This document shows, one piece after another, positions 1 through 7,500 of a stretch of DNA of 64,000 bases (position 1 is the first letter of the stretch; each line of letters opens with the position of its first letter). Source of the DNA: Nocardia salmonicida NBRC 13393 (GTDB taxonomy: Bacteria > Actinomycetota > Actinomycetes > Mycobacteriales > Mycobacteriaceae); contig NZ_BDBR01000016.1 of NCBI RefSeq assembly GCF_001613085.1, positions 1 to 64,000 on the forward strand, given 5' to 3'. The notes under the pieces were generated by a model, which saw only the letters and a program-made list of their open reading frames with translations, ran no database searches and was not told where the DNA came from. Both the position numbers and the translations under genes were made by a program.

Positions 1-235
1 GAACCTGGTCTTTGTCGAGGACCTTGTGCAGGGCGGTGATGATGCCCTTGATGCGCGGGTGGTCGGGCGCGACGCCGTAGCGGATCAGACCGAAGGGCGC
101 GGGCATACGCTCGTAGAGGTCGATGCTCACGTCGGCATCGGACTTCATCAAGGCGTCGGCGGCGTAGATACCGGCCGGTCCCGCACCCACGATCGCAATG
201 CGAAGTGGGCGAGTCGCTGCACTCTGTTCGGTCAT
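1..235 (-). CDS. fprA: Ferredoxin/adrenodoxin-type NADP+ reductase (FprA-like), N-terminal part
   Basis: Only the first 78 codons are in the window; the gene runs off the left edge. The protein begins MTEQSAATRPLRIAIVGAG and has the FAD-binding GxGxxG turn (GAGPAG) near residue 17. It is followed by PFGLIRYGVAPDHPRIKGI, the signature of adrenodoxin-reductase-like ferredoxin-NADP+ reductases such as mycobacterial FprA. Such enzymes pass NADPH electrons via FAD to ferredoxins that feed P450s or iron-sulfur proteins. The ATG at 235-233 is the first start after an in-frame gap. An IdeR-like box lies 46-64 bp upstream, so expression is probably iron-responsive (inference). The exact paralogue (FprA versus another family member) cannot be settled from the N-terminus. 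Confidence 0.85.
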   Translation of the reverse strand, partial: MTEQSAATRPLRIAIVGAGPAGIYAADALMKSDADVSIDLYERMPAPFGLIRYGVAPDHPRIKGIITALHKVLDKDQV

Positions 236-280
236 TTCTACGCGCACCCTTTGGTCGAGAACTGATTTGACGGCGTCAAC

Positions 281-299
281 TTAGCTTAGGCTAAGTCGA
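281..299 (-). promoter_or_regulatory. IdeR/DtxR iron box
   Basis: TTAGCTTAGGCTAAGTCGA matches 14 of 19 positions of the classical IdeR/DtxR consensus (TTAGGTTAGGCTAACCTAA). It also contains a perfect inverted repeat, CTTAGC-TTAG-GCTAAG, at 280-295. It lies 46 bp upstream of the FprA-like start codon, where binding would cover the promoter. No other leftward gene is near. Expected behaviour: repression by Fe2+-loaded IdeR. Confidence 0.7.
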
Positions 300-426
300 T
301 ATACCGGCTTACTGGCAGCTGCCATCCCACGCGGCAGCCGACCGCAATCAAGGCGATTCTAGCTGCGGCGTTGCAGCTACCCGGCGCGCGGTGTGGCTGC
401 CCGCGCGGGTCTGTCAGGATTACAGC

Positions 427-885
427 ATGAACGAGGAGCAAACAGGCTCGGATGACCAGCCCGTAGTGGTGGATCAGACCGACAAGCGTTCCATCGTCCC
501 GTTCGTCGCGGCCGCGGTGGTCGCGATCCTCGTGCTCATCGGCATCGTGGTGGGCGGACTGCTCTCACCCGCTGAGAAAAATGTCACAGAGGCCGACCGT
601 CTCGCGGCCGCCGTCACCAACTATATCGACGCCCGCTCGCGCAGCGACCTGCGTCCGCCGACCGGTGTGGCCTGTCCCGGCTTCGACGAAGAGTCCTCCG
701 GCCTCGGCGAACGGCTGGGTGGCCCGAAATCGGTTGTCACGATCGACGGCAAGGGCTTCGAGAACGCGACCGTGAACGGCGACCGCGCGAAAATCGATGC
801 GGCGGTCGTCGTGAACGGCACCCCGTCGACGAGCACCTGGAAACTGACCAGCGTCGACGGCGCGTGGCTGGTGTGCACCTTCTGA
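427..885 (+). CDS. Membrane-anchored protein of unknown function
   Basis: A 152-residue protein. A short acidic cytoplasmic N-terminus (MNEEQTGSDDQ) is followed by one hydrophobic helix (about residues 24-45, rich in V, A, I and L). The remaining ~100 residues should be extracytoplasmic. The C-terminal part has the alternating pattern of small NTF2-like/DUF4878-type lipoprotein and membrane-protein domains (VNGDRAKIDAAVVVNGT ... STWKLTSVDGAWLVCTF) and two cysteines that might pair. That fold guess is weak. An in-frame GTG at 391 would add 12 residues; I prefer the ATG at 427. No operon partner is evident: the riboswitch-controlled metZ unit follows with its own promoter. Confidence 0.7.
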   Translation: MNEEQTGSDDQPVVVDQTDKRSIVPFVAAAVVAILVLIGIVVGGLLSPAEKNVTEADRLAAAVTNYIDARSRSDLRPPTGVACPGFDEESSGLGERLGGPKSVVTIDGKGFENATVNGDRAKIDAAVVVNGTPSTSTWKLTSVDGAWLVCTF

Positions 886-890
886 ATCGT

Positions 891-920
891 TTGACACGGT
901 GACCTGTGCCGAGGCAATCT
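891..920 (+). promoter_or_regulatory. Probable SigA-type promoter of the rhodanese-metZ unit
   Basis: A perfect TTGACA -35 hexamer (891-896) is followed after 18 bp by CAATCT (915-920), a fair -10. Transcription would start near 927, right at the 5' edge of the SAM-IV riboswitch. This placement supports the call. Confidence 0.5.
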
Positions 921-928
921 CAGATCGC

Positions 929-1050
929 AAGGTCATGAGTGCCAGCGTCAAGCCCCGGCTCGCTGGTCGGCAACCCTCCTCCGCGGTGGGGTGCTCCGGG
1001 TGACGACCTGGCCGTGTGTTCGGGGACTTCCGGCACGGCAAGAGCGGATT
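929..1050 (+). promoter_or_regulatory. SAM-IV riboswitch
   Basis: The segment starting GGTCATGAGTGCCAGCGTCA (931-950) carries the conserved blocks of the actinobacterial SAM-IV aptamer. These are the P2 stem halves GCCAGCG ... CGCTGG, the CGGCAACCCTCC junction, the GCGGTGGGGTGC block, CCGGGTGACGACC closing the first stem, and the downstream pseudoknot segment GGCAAGAGCGG near 1037-1047. SAM-IV elements typically precede sulfur/methionine genes in actinobacteria. Here it sits directly before rhodanese-metZ, with the Shine-Dalgarno AGGAGG just after it. S-adenosylmethionine binding should lower expression. Boundaries are approximate. Confidence 0.92.
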
Positions 1051-1067
1051 CACGCAGGAGGATCGAC

Positions 1068-1484
1068 ATGACTTACGCCGGCGACATCACCCCTGAGAAG
1101 GCGTGGGAGCTGCTCACCGAGCACCCCGGCGCCGTACTGGTCGACGTGCGCACCGAAGGCGAGTGGGCACACATCGGTATCCCCGACACCAGCTCCATCG
1201 AACGCCCGGCCCATTTCATCGAATGGGTCGACGGCACCGGCACGCGCAACCCGGAGTTCGGCGTGCAGCTCGAGAAGGCGCTCGCCGATCGCCCCGACGA
1301 CGCACCGGTGGTGTTCCTGTGTCGCTCCGGTCAGCGTTCCGCGCACGCGGCGAACCTGGCGACGGCGGCGGGCGTGGCACCGTCCTACAACGTGCTCGAC
1401 GGTTTCGAAGGTGGTCCCGACGCGTTCGGTCAGCGCGGCAGCACCGGTTGGCGCGCTGTCGGCCTGCCGTGGCGTCAGGCATAA
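1068..1484 (+). CDS. Rhodanese-domain sulfurtransferase
   Basis: A single rhodanese domain of 138 residues. The active-site loop FLCRSGQRS places the persulfide-forming cysteine at residue 85. LVDVRTEGEW at 24-33 is the CH2A-like signature. The ATG at 1068 follows a strong CAGGAGG; the longer upstream reading frame would run through the riboswitch, so it was rejected. metZ begins 10 bp downstream, so the two are co-transcribed under the SAM-IV riboswitch. Inference: it handles sulfane sulfur or sulfide donation beside the sulfhydrylase in homocysteine synthesis. This rhodanese-metZ pairing is common in actinobacteria. Confidence 0.92.
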   Translation: MTYAGDITPEKAWELLTEHPGAVLVDVRTEGEWAHIGIPDTSSIERPAHFIEWVDGTGTRNPEFGVQLEKALADRPDDAPVVFLCRSGQRSAHAANLATAAGVAPSYNVLDGFEGGPDAFGQRGSTGWRAVGLPWRQA

Positions 1485-1494
1485 GGAGAAAAGC

Positions 1495-2703
1495 ATGATC
1501 ACCGGTGGTTCGTTCGACAAGCCACTGCCCGAGGGCGTCGGTCCGGGCACGCTCGGCGTGCGCGGCGGCCTGCGCCGTTCCGGTTTCGACGAGACGTCCG
1601 AGGCGCTGTATCTGACCTCCGGTTTCGTCTACGAGAACGCCGAAGCCGCCGAGGCCGCGTTCACCGGCGACGTCGAGCACTTCGTCTACTCCCGCTTCGG
1701 CAACCCGACCGTGGCGATGTTCGAGGAGCGCATCCGCCTGCTCGACGGCGCCGAAGCGGCCTTCGCGACCGCGTCCGGCATGTCGGCGGTGTTCACCGCG
1801 CTCGGCGCGCTGCTGAAGGCGGGCGACCGCCTCGTCGCCGCCCGCAGCCTGTTCGGTTCCTGTTTCGTGGTCTGCAACGAGATCCTCCCACGCTGGGGCA
1901 TCGAAACCGTCTTCGTCGACGGTGACGACCTCGACCAGTGGGAACAGGCCCTCTCGGTCCCCACCCAGGCCGTCTTCTTCGAGACCCCGGCCAACCCGAT
2001 GCAGACCCTCGTCGACGTTCGCAAGGTCACCGAGCTCGCCCACGCCGCGGGCGCGAAGGTGGTGCTGGACAACGTCTTCGCCACCCCCCTGCTCCAGCGC
2101 GGCTTCGAACTCGGCGCCGACGTGGTCGTCTACTCCGGCACCAAACACATCGACGGCCAGGGCCGCGTCCTCGGCGGCGCCATCCTCGGCGCCAAGGACT
2201 ACATCGACGGCCCCGTCAAAACCCTGATGCGCCACACGGGCCCGGCCCTGAGCCCCTTCAACGCCTGGACCTTGCTCAAGGGCCTGGAAACCATGCCGCT
2301 GCGCGTACGCCACTCCACCGAGTCGGCCTTGCAGGTGGCGAAGTTCCTGGAGACCAAGAATTCGGTCGACTGGGTGAAATACCCCTTCCTGGAATCACAT
2401 CCGCAACATGCCCTCGCCAAGGAGCAGATGACCGGCGGCGGCACCGTCGTCACCTTCGCCCTCACCGGCGACGACGGCAAGAAGCGAGCCTTCGAGGTCC
2501 TCAACCGCCTCCGCATCATCGACATCTCCAACAACCTCGGCGACGCCAAAACGATGATCACCCACCCCGCCACCACCACCCACCGAGCCATGGGCCCGGA
2601 GGGACGCGCGTCGATCGGCTTGTCCGACGGGGTAGTTCGTATCTCGGTCGGCCTGGAAGACCTCGAAGATCTCCTCGGCGACCTGGACCACGCCCTGAGC
2701 TAG
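1495..2703 (+). CDS. metZ: O-succinylhomoserine sulfhydrylase
   Basis: A 402-residue Cys/Met-metabolism PLP enzyme. Motifs in order: YSRFGNPT (65-72, phosphate and PLP contact), ETPANP (163-168), LDNVFATP with the pyridine-nitrogen Asp192, and YSGTKHIDGQGR with the Schiff-base Lys217. It converts O-succinyl-homoserine (or the acetyl ester) plus sulfide to homocysteine. The start at 1495 has an AAGGAGAAA ribosome-binding site; the 28-residue upstream extension overlaps the rhodanese gene and is not needed. Control is by the upstream SAM-IV riboswitch. Its stop codon overlaps the tail of the convergent GRAM-like gene by 4 bp. Confidence 0.95.
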   Translation: MITGGSFDKPLPEGVGPGTLGVRGGLRRSGFDETSEALYLTSGFVYENAEAAEAAFTGDVEHFVYSRFGNPTVAMFEERIRLLDGAEAAFATASGMSAVFTALGALLKAGDRLVAARSLFGSCFVVCNEILPRWGIETVFVDGDDLDQWEQALSVPTQAVFFETPANPMQTLVDVRKVTELAHAAGAKVVLDNVFATPLLQRGFELGADVVVYSGTKHIDGQGRVLGGAILGAKDYIDGPVKTLMRHTGPALSPFNAWTLLKGLETMPLRVRHSTESALQVAKFLETKNSVDWVKYPFLESHPQHALAKEQMTGGGTVVTFALTGDDGKKRAFEVLNRLRIIDISNNLGDAKTMITHPATTTHRAMGPEGRASIGLSDGVVRISVGLEDLEDLLGDLDHALS

Positions 2704-3056
2704 CTCCGGGTGTCTGTCCTTGCGGCGTCAAGAATCGCGATCGCCTCGTCGATCGGATCGATGACGAAAAGTTCGGTTCCGGCATCGGTGTCGACGCGCA
2801 GACGAGTGCGGAGGCCGCCGCTGAACAGGCCGCCATCCGGGCTTTGCCGCCCGACGGCGCGCAGTTGGGTCAGGCTCGCTTCCCAGCGCTTGCCGCCGGT
2901 GATCGCATCGAGGTGATTGGGTACGAAGAGCAGTCGGGTTTCGGTCAGGTGGAGGCGTCCGCCGACGGCCCTGCCGCCTTGTGTTCGATTGGCGAGTTTC
3001 TGCCAGACGACGTTCTCGGAGGCGTTCAGCGCGGGGCTACCGATCCACAATCCCAT
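2700..3056 (-). CDS. Small GRAM/PH-like domain protein
   Basis: A 118-residue soluble protein reading MGLWIGSPALNASENVVWQK at its start. The sequence runs through a strand-rich core (GGRLHLTETRLLFVPNHLD ... LRAVGRQSPDGG ... TRLRVDTDAGTELFVID) and ends in a helix. The GGRLxLTxxRLxF pattern is typical of bacterial GRAM-like PH folds. Such domains bind lipids or act as small adaptors; the function here is unknown. The ATG at 3056 has AAGGAA 9 bp upstream. It is convergent with metZ, overlapping 4 bp at the stops, and lies downstream of the fgd terminator. Confidence 0.75.
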   Translation of the reverse strand: MGLWIGSPALNASENVVWQKLANRTQGGRAVGGRLHLTETRLLFVPNHLDAITGGKRWEASLTQLRAVGRQSPDGGLFSGGLRTRLRVDTDAGTELFVIDPIDEAIAILDAARTDTRS

Positions 3057-3105
3057 GGTTCATTTCCTTGTGTCGTTCCGGTGTTCGTCACCATGGATCG
3101 ATATC

Positions 3106-3135
3106 TGGCCGGGCGCCGTTAATGGCGCCCGGCCA
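3106..3135 (-). terminator. Rho-independent-type hairpin after fgd
   Basis: A perfect 12-bp GC-rich stem (3106-3117 with 3124-3135) with a 6-nt loop. It lies 21 bp beyond the fgd stop on the leftward transcript and before the next leftward gene. There is no long U-tract, which is usual for actinobacteria. Confidence 0.75.
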
Positions 3136-3155
3136 GGGATCTGAGCAGACCGGTC

Positions 3156-4166
3156 TCAGCCCAGGGCGCGCAAACGCGGGGCCAGGTCTCGCTTGAAGAG
3201 GTCGAGGAAGCGGAGCTGATCCTGGCCGGGGGCGTGGAAGACCAGGTGGTTGAGGCCGGCGTCGAGGTAGGGCTTGATCTTGGCGACGGCTTCGTCGGGG
3301 TCGCTGGCGACGATCCAGCGCTTGGCGACCTGTTCGATCGGGAGGGCGTCGGCGGCCTTTTCCATTTCGATGGGGTCGGTGATGTCGTGCTTCTGCTCGG
3401 GGGTCAGTGAGAGCGGGGCCCAGAAGCGGGTGTTCTGAAGGGCCAGTTCGGGATCGGTGTCGTAGGAGATCTTGATCTCGATCATCTTGTCGATCTCGGC
3501 GACATCGCGTTCGACCTTGGCGGCGCCCTCGGCGACGGCGGGCAGCAGCTTCTCGGTGTAGAGGTCCATGCCCTTGCCCGAGGTGCAGATGAAGCCGTCG
3601 CCCGCGCGACCGGCGTACCTGGCCACCACCGGGCCGCCTGCGGCGATGTAGACGGGGATTCCCCCCTTGGGAACGTCGTAGATGGACGCGCCGACGGTGT
3701 GGTAGTACTCGCCCTCGAAATCGACGCGATCGCCGGTCCACAGTTCGCGCATCATCTTCACCGCTTCACGCAGGCGGGCGAAACGCTCCTTGAAGTCGGG
3801 CCATTCGCCCTTGTAACCGGTGGCGATCTCGTTGAGCGCCTCGCCGGTGCCGACACCGAGCATCACGCGCCCCGGGTACAGGCAGCCCATGGTGGCGAAG
3901 GCCTGCGCGATCACGGCCGGGTTGTAGCGGAAGGTCGGGGTGAGTACCGAGGTGCCGAGCTGGATGCGTTCGGTGCGCTCGCCGACGGCCGCCAGCCAGG
4001 CCAGCGAGAACGGGGCGTGGCCGCCGTCGTGGCGCCACGGCTGGAAGTGGTCACTCACGGTCGCACTGTCGAGGCCGTGCTGCTCGGCGGCGACGCCGAG
4101 TTCGACCAGCTCTCGCGGCCCGAACTGCTCTGCCGATGCCTTGTACCCGAGCTTGAGCTCAACCAT
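3156..4166 (-). CDS. fgd: F420-dependent glucose-6-phosphate dehydrogenase
   Basis: 336 residues, the same length as M. tuberculosis Fgd1, and near-identical through ELKLGYKASAEQF, SDHFQPWRH, GTSVLTPTFRYNPAVIAQAF and LGVGTGEALNEIATGY. Residues known to be catalytic in Fgd1 are present: Asp39, His40, Trp44 and Glu109. The enzyme oxidises glucose-6-phosphate to 6-phosphogluconolactone while reducing cofactor F420, supplying F420H2 for nitroreductase-type enzymes such as the one at 10091-10600. The ATG at 4166 with AGGAG 8 bp upstream matches the family N-terminus; a GTG three codons earlier overlaps that ribosome-binding site. It is transcribed alone, divergent from the HAD gene. Confidence 0.97.
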   Translation of the reverse strand: MVELKLGYKASAEQFGPRELVELGVAAEQHGLDSATVSDHFQPWRHDGGHAPFSLAWLAAVGERTERIQLGTSVLTPTFRYNPAVIAQAFATMGCLYPGRVMLGVGTGEALNEIATGYKGEWPDFKERFARLREAVKMMRELWTGDRVDFEGEYYHTVGASIYDVPKGGIPVYIAAGGPVVARYAGRAGDGFICTSGKGMDLYTEKLLPAVAEGAAKVERDVAEIDKMIEIKISYDTDPELALQNTRFWAPLSLTPEQKHDITDPIEMEKAADALPIEQVAKRWIVASDPDEAVAKIKPYLDAGLNHLVFHAPGQDQLRFLDLFKRDLAPRLRALG

Positions 4167-4283
4167 TCCAGCCACTCCTGTCGTCCGTTGACCCCTGCCA
4201 TCACGACACTAGCGCGCGGTCGGTCATCCGCGCCCACGCTGTTCGGTCACCCACCACGCCGAGTTTTAGCGGACAATTAACTG

Positions 4284-5084
4284 GTGACCACCAAGGATGA
4301 GCAGATCTTGTCGTACCTCACCGACATGGACGGCGTGCTGGTGCACGAGGATCAGCTGATCCCCGGCGCCGACGAGTTCCTCGCCGAACTGCGTGCCAAC
4401 GAGATCCCGTTCCTCGTACTCACCAATAACTCGATCCGCACCCCGCGCGACCTGCAGGCCCGCCTGCGCCACACCGGCCTCGACATTCCCGAGGAGTCGA
4501 TCTGGACCTCGGCGCTGGCCACGGCGACCTTCCTCGCCGACCAGCGCCCCAACGGCACCGCGTATGTGGTCGGCGAATCCGGCCTCACCACCGCGCTGCA
4601 CGAGATCGGCTACGTGCTCACCGACAGCGATCCCGACTACGTGGTGCTCGGCGAGACCCGCACCTACTCCTTCGAGGCCATCACCACCGCGATCCGCCTG
4701 GTCGATCGGGGCGCCAAGTTCATCGCCACCAACCCCGACGCCACGGGCCCCTCCCGCGACGGCGTGCTGCCCGCCACCGGCTCGGTCGCGGCCCTGATCA
4801 CCAGGGCCACCGGTAAGGAGCCGTACTACGTCGGCAAGCCGAACCCGCTGATGATGCGCTCGGCGCTGCGCCAGATCGGCGCGCATTCGCAGTCGACGGT
4901 GATGATCGGCGACCGGATGGACACCGACGTGATCGCGGGGCTGGAGGCGGGTATGCGCACGGTGCTGGTGACCTCCGGCATCTCGACCAAGGCCTCGGTG
5001 GAGGCCTACCCGTTCCGGCCGACCATGGTGGTCGACTCGGTGGCCGACCTGATCGGCCGGACCCGCCGCCCGTTCTCCGCCTGA
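4284..5084 (+). CDS. HAD-superfamily IIA hydrolase (NagD-like phosphatase)
   Basis: A 266-residue haloacid-dehalogenase phosphatase of subfamily IIA. Motif I is LTDMDGVL with nucleophile Asp14 and acid/base Asp16. Motif II is VLTNNS. A C2 cap follows, then the conserved GKPNPLMM with the motif III lysine, and motif IV is MIGDRMDTDV. NagD-type enzymes hydrolyse nucleoside monophosphates or sugar phosphates; the substrate cannot be read from sequence. The start is GTG 4284; there is little upstream Shine-Dalgarno signal, so a leaderless transcript is possible. It is divergent from fgd with about 115 bp between them. Confidence 0.9.
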   Translation: MTTKDEQILSYLTDMDGVLVHEDQLIPGADEFLAELRANEIPFLVLTNNSIRTPRDLQARLRHTGLDIPEESIWTSALATATFLADQRPNGTAYVVGESGLTTALHEIGYVLTDSDPDYVVLGETRTYSFEAITTAIRLVDRGAKFIATNPDATGPSRDGVLPATGSVAALITRATGKEPYYVGKPNPLMMRSALRQIGAHSQSTVMIGDRMDTDVIAGLEAGMRTVLVTSGISTKASVEAYPFRPTMVVDSVADLIGRTRRPFSA

Positions 5085-5134
5085 TCATGTGACCTGCGCC
5101 TCATCGGAATAAGGTTCCCCCTTCGCTGGTTATA

Positions 5135-5148
5135 GTTGCCATGGCAAC
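5135..5148. promoter_or_regulatory. Perfect 14-bp palindrome, candidate operator
   Basis: GTTGCCATGGCAAC is a perfect palindrome lying just before the Shine-Dalgarno of the LLM monooxygenase gene (start 5162). Position and symmetry suggest a dimeric repressor site. No regulator gene adjoins it; the nearest, MarR at 7501-7950, has different-looking operators of its own. Confidence 0.4.
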
Positions 5149-5161
5149 CAAAGGAGGGCCC

Positions 5162-6253
5162 GTGCAGTTCGGAATCTTCAGCGTCGGCGATGTGACCACC
5201 GATCCCACCACCGGCCGCACCCCCACCGAGGCCGAGCGGATCAAGGCAATGGTCGCGATCGCGCAGAAGGCCGAGGAAGTGGGTCTCGATGTGTTCGCGA
5301 TGGGCGAGCACCACAATCGACCCTTCGTGCCGTCCTCGCCGACCACGATGCTCGGCTATATCGCCGGGCGCACCGACAACATCTTGCTGTCCACCTCCAC
5401 CACGCTGATCACCACGAACGATCCGGTCAAGATCGCCGAGGACTTCGCGATGCTGCAGCACCTGGCCGACGGCAGGGTGGACCTGATGCTCGGCCGCGGC
5501 AACACCGGCCCGGTCTATCCGTGGTTCGGCAAGGACATCCGCGACGGTATCCCCCTGGCCATCGAGAACTACGCACTGCTGCACCGGCTGTGGCGCGAAG
5601 ACGTCGTGAACTGGGAAGGCAAGTTCCGTACGCCGCTGCAATCGTTCACCTCGACCCCGCGTCCGCTCGACGACGTGCCGCCGTTCGTCTGGCACGGGTC
5701 GATTCGTAGCCCGGAGATCGCCGAACAGGCCGCCTACTACGGCGACGGCTTCTTCGCCAACCACATCTTCTGGCCCACCGACCATTTCAAGCGGCTGATC
5801 GACCTGTACCGCCGTCGCTACGAGCACTACGGCCACGGCAGCGCCGACCAGGCCATCGTCGGACTCGGCGGACAAGTGTTCCTGCGCAAGAACTCTCAGG
5901 ACGCGGTCCGCGAGTTCCGCCCCTACTTCGACAACGCGCCCGTCTACGGACACGGACCGTCGCTGGAGGAGTTCACCGAGCAGACCCCGCTCACCGTGGG
6001 CAGCCCGGAGCAGGTCATCGAGAAGACGCTCACCTTCCGCGAGCACTTCGGCGACTACCAGCGCCAGCTGTTCCTGGTCGACCATGCCGGACTGCCGTTG
6101 AAGACGGTGCTCGAGCAGCTCGACCTGCTCGGCGAGGAGGTGATTCCGGTGCTGCGCAAGGAATTCGCGGCCCGACGTCCCGCGCAGGTACCGGACGCGC
6201 CCACCCATGCATCGCTGTTGGCCGCCGCACGAACGAAGGAGTTGACCGTATGA
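5162..6253 (+). CDS. LLM-class flavin-dependent monooxygenase (CE1758 family)
   Basis: A bacterial-luciferase-like TIM-barrel enzyme of 363 residues. Features are QFGIFSVGD at the start, GEHHN near residue 47, LSTSTTLITTNDPVKIAEDFAML, and the flavin-phosphate loop LMLGRGNTGPVYPWFG. The LDLxGEEVIPVLRKE tail is typical of this family. It overlaps by 4 bp (ATGA) the NADPH:FMN reductase gene, so the pair should form a two-component monooxygenase using FMNH2. The substrate is unknown. I place the start at GTG 5162, just behind AAAGGAGGG. An ATG at 5141 would add seven residues and lies inside the palindrome, before the ribosome-binding site. Confidence 0.88.
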   Translation: MQFGIFSVGDVTTDPTTGRTPTEAERIKAMVAIAQKAEEVGLDVFAMGEHHNRPFVPSSPTTMLGYIAGRTDNILLSTSTTLITTNDPVKIAEDFAMLQHLADGRVDLMLGRGNTGPVYPWFGKDIRDGIPLAIENYALLHRLWREDVVNWEGKFRTPLQSFTSTPRPLDDVPPFVWHGSIRSPEIAEQAAYYGDGFFANHIFWPTDHFKRLIDLYRRRYEHYGHGSADQAIVGLGGQVFLRKNSQDAVREFRPYFDNAPVYGHGPSLEEFTEQTPLTVGSPEQVIEKTLTFREHFGDYQRQLFLVDHAGLPLKTVLEQLDLLGEEVIPVLRKEFAARRPAQVPDAPTHASLLAAARTKELTV

Positions 6254-6861
6254 CCACCCGCATCGCCGTGGTGTCGGCCGGGCTGTCGCAACCCTCGTCC
6301 ACACGACTGCTGGCCGACCGGCTGGCCGCCGCGACGGCACGGGAACTGGGCGGCGAGGTGGAGCTGGACTTCGTCGACCTGCGTGATCACGCCCGTGAGC
6401 TGGCCGACAACCTGCTCACCGGGTTCCCCGCCCCGTCGCTGCGGGCGGCGATCGACAAGGTCGTCACCGCCGACGGTCTGATCGCCGTCACGCCGATTTT
6501 CAGCGCCTCGTACAGCGGTCTGTTCAAGACGTTCTTCGATGTGCTGGAACCGGATTCGCTGGCCGCGATGCCGGTGCTGGCCGGCGCCACCGGCGGCACC
6601 GAACGGCACTCCCTCGCTCTCGAGCACGCGGTGCGTCCGCTGTTCGCCTACCTGCGCTCGATCGTCGTGCCCACCGCGGTCTACGCGGCCTCGACCGATT
6701 GGGGCGCCAACGGCGCCGACCAGGCGCTGAACAACCGCATAGACCGCGCCGCAACTGAATTCAGCGCCTTGCTACTCGGCAGGGCGGCCACCCGACCGAC
6801 CGATCCCTACCTTGACACGACCCCGTTCGAAGACCTACTCGCGGCAAATCTTCCCCACTGA
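6250..6861 (+). CDS. NADPH-dependent FMN reductase (CE1759 family)
   Basis: A 203-residue flavodoxin-fold reductase. It begins MTTRIAVVSAGLSQPSSTR, the phosphate-binding SxxxSxTxxL-type loop of FMN reductases. The middle reads ITPIFSASYSGLFKTFFD-like (here VTPIFSASYSGLFKTFFD), followed by AGATGGTERHSLALEHAVRP, characteristic of the CE1759/NADPH-FMN reductase group. The ATGA overlap with the upstream LLM gene argues for translational coupling and a shared role: it would supply reduced FMN to the monooxygenase. The YceI gene follows after 28 bp and may be in the same transcript. Confidence 0.9.
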   Translation: MTTRIAVVSAGLSQPSSTRLLADRLAAATARELGGEVELDFVDLRDHARELADNLLTGFPAPSLRAAIDKVVTADGLIAVTPIFSASYSGLFKTFFDVLEPDSLAAMPVLAGATGGTERHSLALEHAVRPLFAYLRSIVVPTAVYAASTDWGANGADQALNNRIDRAATEFSALLLGRAATRPTDPYLDTTPFEDLLAANLPH

Positions 6862-6889
6862 TCCACACCCCTCAAGAAGGAGCACACTC

Positions 6890-7438
6890 ATGACCACCGC
6901 CATCGCCAAGGGACTCACCGCAGGCACCTGGGCCATCGACCCCACCCACTCCACCGTCGGCTTCTCCGTACGCCACCTGATGGTGAGCAAGGTCCGCGGT
7001 CGCTTCACCGACTTCGACGGCGCCCTCGTGATCGCCGAGGACGGCACCGCCACCGCACACGCCGAGATCCGCGTCGACTCCCTCACCACCGACAACGCCC
7101 AGCGCGACGGTCACCTGCGCACCGCCGACTTCTTCCACGCCGAGCAGTTCCCGCTGATGACCTTCAAGTCCACCGGATTCCGCGGCGAGGGTAGCGATTT
7201 CGTCGTCGACGGCGAGTTCACCGTGCGCGGCAACACCAAGCCGGTCACCCTCGAGGTCGAGTTCCTCGGTGTCAGCCCGGGCATGGGCAACGGCCCGGTC
7301 GCCGGCTTCGAAGCCAAGACCGTGGTCTCGCGCCGCGACTTCGGCCTCGACATCGACATGCCGCTGCCCGACGGCGGCGCCGTGATCGGCGACAAGATCA
7401 CCCTCACCCTCGAGATCGAGGCCGGCCTGCAGAGCTGA
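6890..7438 (+). CDS. YceI-family lipocalin-like protein
   Basis: A 182-residue YceI-domain protein: GTWAIDPTHSTVGFSVRHLMVSKVRG at the start, DNAQRDGHLRTADFFHAEQFP in the centre, and the C-terminal VSRRDFGLDIDMPLPDG. YceI folds are beta-barrels that bind long isoprenoid or amide lipids. No signal peptide is visible, so it is likely cytoplasmic. The ATG at 6890 with AGAAGGAG upstream is the start; the longer frame overlaps the FMN reductase. It is probably the third gene of the LLM/FMN-reductase unit, and is followed by a strong shared terminator. Confidence 0.92.
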   Translation: MTTAIAKGLTAGTWAIDPTHSTVGFSVRHLMVSKVRGRFTDFDGALVIAEDGTATAHAEIRVDSLTTDNAQRDGHLRTADFFHAEQFPLMTFKSTGFRGEGSDFVVDGEFTVRGNTKPVTLEVEFLGVSPGMGNGPVAGFEAKTVVSRRDFGLDIDMPLPDGGAVIGDKITLTLEIEAGLQS

Positions 7439-7450
7439 GCCCCGCGCCGA

Positions 7451-7491
7451 GTCGACGCCCCCACCACCCGTCCGGTGGTGGGGGCGTCGAC
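7451..7491. terminator. Bidirectional terminator between yceI and marR
   Basis: A perfect 18-bp inverted repeat (7451-7468 with 7474-7491) with a 5-nt loop lies between the convergent YceI and MarR genes. It can serve both strands. Confidence 0.85.
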
Positions 7492-7500
7492 GCGTTGCGG

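Noticed and set aside
939..1067. Longer start for the rhodanese gene
   Set aside because: It would translate the SAM-IV riboswitch; the ATG at 1068 has an excellent ribosome-binding site.
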